Source: an uncultured Arcobacter sp. (lineage in GTDB: Bacteria; Campylobacterota; Campylobacteria; Campylobacterales; Arcobacteraceae). Taken from it: DNA of 15,481 nt. This document shows, one piece after another, positions 13,635-15,481 of this stretch. The stretch spans positions 1 through 15,481 of the forward strand of contig CALMBI010000009.1 of assembly GCA_937860115.1 (NCBI GenBank), read 5' to 3'. The position numbers and the translations under genes are program-made. The notes below the pieces were generated by a model. That model was not told where the DNA came from. It worked only from the letters and a program-made list of their open reading frames with translations, and ran no database searches. Positions within the stretch are counted from its first letter, which is position 1; each line of letters begins with the position of its first letter.

Positions 13635-15481
13635 TGTTTTTCCCAAATAGTGATGAACTCTATTTCAACTATGAGTGTAAAATTTTGTCCCATTAACTCT
13701 GTGATTTTTTCTTGTGATGGCAAATTTCTAAAAGCTATAGCTATTCGTCCACCATCATTAAGTCTTTTTGGCAACTCTTCTAATAAAGAGTTAAGATTGT
13801 AAATCTCTTCAAAATTATTAGTTACAATAATAAAATCATATCCTGTAAAATGTGGTTTAAGATTACAACTATCCCCTTGCCAAAACTCTAAATTTTTAAG
13901 ACCCATCAACTCTAAGTTCTTTTGGGCAATCAAAATATTTCTTGCAGTAAAATCAATCCCTACAATTTTTTCTAAACCATTAGATAATTCAAAAACGGCT
14001 TTCCCGTAGTCACATCCAAGATTAAGTCCAATTTTATACTCTGGCTTTACAAATTTTTTCGCTTCACTCGCAACCTTTTCGTAAAACTCAATCTCTCTAA
14101 AACTTACCTCATCTTGAAAAACTTCAATATCATCTTTATGCTCTTTTGATACTTCCACATATCTAAAACCTGCATGTTGGAAAAAATGTCTTCTAAAAGC
14201 ATATCTCGAACTCAAAAGTGCCTCATTTCCTGTACTTATAAATGAGCCACCTTTGATTAAATTATGTCTTCTATCAAATGTAGGAACAGAAAAGTCATCA
14301 TACACAGGGTGGATTTCAAACCCTTTATATCCATCAATAGTCGTACTACTCCACTGCCAAACATTTCCAATCACATCATAAAAATCACCATGTTTAAATT
14401 CATTCACAGCAGTTGGTGAACAATAATGCTCCAAGTTGATATTTGCAGGTGCCACTTCACCCCAAAATGGCTCATCTTTTAACCCACTTACTTCATGAAG
14501 TCGATACCACATCGCTTCACTTGGAAGGGTGATATTTGTATTTGTTTTGGATGATTTCCATTTACAAAAAGCTAGTGCTTCAAGATAATTTACCTCAACT
14601 GGAAAATTTAAAGGAAGTGGGATGATATTTTGTAAAGTTCGTAAAAAGTATTTTTTATCCTCTAAAATCCAAAAAGTTGGATGAGTTACCTTTGTATAGT
14701 TTCTCCATCTAAGCCCTTCATCATCCCAAAAAACATCATTTTGATAACCACCATCTTCTACAAATTCTAAAAATTCACCATTTGATACTAAATATTTTGA
14801 AGCTTTAAAATCATCTACTATAAAATGAGCCATCCCATACTCATTATCCCAACCATATAAGTCATCTTCTTTCTTTTTCCCTAAAGTGATTTTTCCACCT
14901 TTTACATTGAGAAGTTGATTAGTTGGAGCTTTTCCATATTTTGTAGATTCATTAAAAAATGGGTTTGGTTTGATATATTTCAACTCTAACTGTCTATGAA
15001 GTACAGAAGAAGTTTCAAGATGGATTCTTTCGTGTTCTATCCCCATCATCACTATCCACATTGGGCTTTCCCATTTTATAGGAAGCGTAAATGGGACATT
15101 GTCTATAAACTCTAAAAGTACCTCTTTAGCTTTTTTTCTATAAGTTCGTACCTCATCTACTTTTGGCCAATTGTAGTTTGATTGATTGAGGTCATCCCAA
15201 CTCATCTCATCAACCCCAATTGCAAAAATAGACTCATAAGAAGGATTTAGCCTATCTTGTAAAAATCCGCCAAGTATCAGTTTATTGATATAAAAAGTAG
15301 CTGTATGCCCAAAATAAAAAATAAGTGGATGTCTTAATTTTTCTGGTTGTTCATAAAAAACTTTATCATCACTAAAAATAGTAAAAAGCTCTTCAAAAAG
15401 AGTATAGGTTTTTAAAAAATACTCTTTTATCTCAGCTCTTTTAGCTTCGATATCTTCACCTTTAAGTGAGATATTTCTAGT
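13631..15481 (-). CDS. ovoA: 5-histidylcysteine sulfoxide synthase / methyltransferase OvoA (5' end off the window)
   Basis: Iron-dependent enzyme that couples cysteine to C5 of histidine with O2, then N-methylates 5-thiohistidine after OvoB acts. The frame is open to the right edge, and 616 residues are visible; the first reads TRNISLKGED. An ATG at 15205 is internal, inside GVDEMSWDDLN. Order: DinB-like domain with HPLIFYFGHT (His codon 15305-15307) and H-x3-H-x-E (HERIHLE, His codons 15032-15034 and 15020-15022), which supply the iron histidines; an FGE-sulfatase domain (YGWDNEYG, SNGEFLEFV, GNVWQWS, ending FFQHAGFRYVEV); and a SAM methyltransferase with LNLGCDYG, VGIDFTARN and GDSCNLKPHFTGYDFI. 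The methyltransferase part spans only about 165 residues, clearly shorter than I expect for OvoA. Coupled to ovoB. Confidence 0.95.
   Translation of the reverse strand, partial: TRNISLKGEDIEAKRAEIKEYFLKTYTLFEELFTIFSDDKVFYEQPEKLRHPLIFYFGHTATFYINKLILGGFLQDRLNPSYESIFAIGVDEMSWDDLNQSNYNWPKVDEVRTYRKKAKEVLLEFIDNVPFTLPIKWESPMWIVMMGIEHERIHLETSSVLHRQLELKYIKPNPFFNESTKYGKAPTNQLLNVKGGKITLGKKKEDDLYGWDNEYGMAHFIVDDFKASKYLVSNGEFLEFVEDGGYQNDVFWDDEGLRWRNYTKVTHPTFWILEDKKYFLRTLQNIIPLPLNFPVEVNYLEALAFCKWKSSKTNTNITLPSEAMWYRLHEVSGLKDEPFWGEVAPANINLEHYCSPTAVNEFKHGDFYDVIGNVWQWSSTTIDGYKGFEIHPVYDDFSVPTFDRRHNLIKGGSFISTGNEALLSSRYAFRRHFFQHAGFRYVEVSKEHKDDIEVFQDEVSFREIEFYEKVASEAKKFVKPEYKIGLNLGCDYGKAVFELSNGLEKIVGIDFTARNILIAQKNLELMGLKNLEFWQGDSCNLKPHFTGYDFIIVTNNFEEIYNLNSLLEELPKRLNDGGRIAIAFRNLPSQEKITELMGQNFTLIVEIEFITIWEKQ

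Noticed and set aside
13482..13802. Open frame on plus across the ovoA-ovoB junction
   Set aside because: Both minus-strand genes here are secure and coupled by ATGA; the plus frame has no family pattern.
1..15481. CRISPR arrays, tRNA genes, insertion sequences or phage genes
   Set aside because: No spaced repeats, cloverleaf sequences, transposase motifs or terminal inverted repeats were found; gaps between genes are short, the longest being 155 bases.

Overview
The window is AT-rich (roughly one third G+C by eye) and densely coded. The best-matching lineage is Campylobacterota (the former Epsilonproteobacteria), probably a free-living sulfur- or nitrate-metabolising relative of Sulfurimonas, Sulfurospirillum or Arcobacter. 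This rests on the protein types (a Cts/T2SS-like E-F operon, a UbiD of the futalosine-menaquinone type, H-NOX with a soluble kinase, OvoA/OvoB), on frequent TTG/GTG starts and on T-rich promoters. No tRNA, rRNA, insertion sequence or CRISPR array was seen.

Layout. (1) 1-3746, minus strand: a tightly packed operon for a type II secretion / type IV pilus-like machine, perhaps the DNA-uptake pseudopilus. Its order is a receiver-like protein, a GspL/PilN-like single-pass protein, a PilO-PilP-like single-pass protein, the GspE ATPase, and the first codons of GspF, which runs off the left edge. Most junctions overlap. (2) 3856-4746, plus: nfo (endonuclease IV). (3) 4747-4901: a gene-free stretch with two mutually exclusive hairpins and a candidate promoter. 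(4) 4902-6537, plus: rimO overlapping a DUF309 gene. (5) 6585-7559, plus: a TehA/SLAC1 channel ending in an intrinsic terminator, convergent with (6) a HerA-like DUF853 ATPase on minus (7584-9038). (7) 9039-9161: a divergent promoter region with a perfect 8-bp inverted repeat, then ubiD on plus (9162-10988). (8) 11034-12471, plus: an H-NOX heme sensor gene, frameshifted near its start, and a soluble histidine kinase. (9) 12474 to the right edge, minus: ovoB and ovoA, translationally coupled by an ATGA overlap. ovoA continues beyond the window.

How the genes work together. H-NOX and the kinase form a recognised NO/redox sensing pair. They converge, with a 2-bp gap, on the two genes that make the thiol-histidine antioxidant ovothiol. 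The left operon supplies the ATPase, platform protein and inner-membrane alignment proteins of a pseudopilus. The genes between are mostly housekeeping: DNA repair, ribosomal protein S12 modification and menaquinone synthesis. The points most worth a second look are the broken and substituted H-NOX gene (Lys in place of Arg in its YxSxR motif), the receiver-like cysteine-rich protein heading the secretion operon, the compact PilO-PilP-like fusion, the structured element at 4771-4836, and the unusually short methyltransferase part of OvoA.
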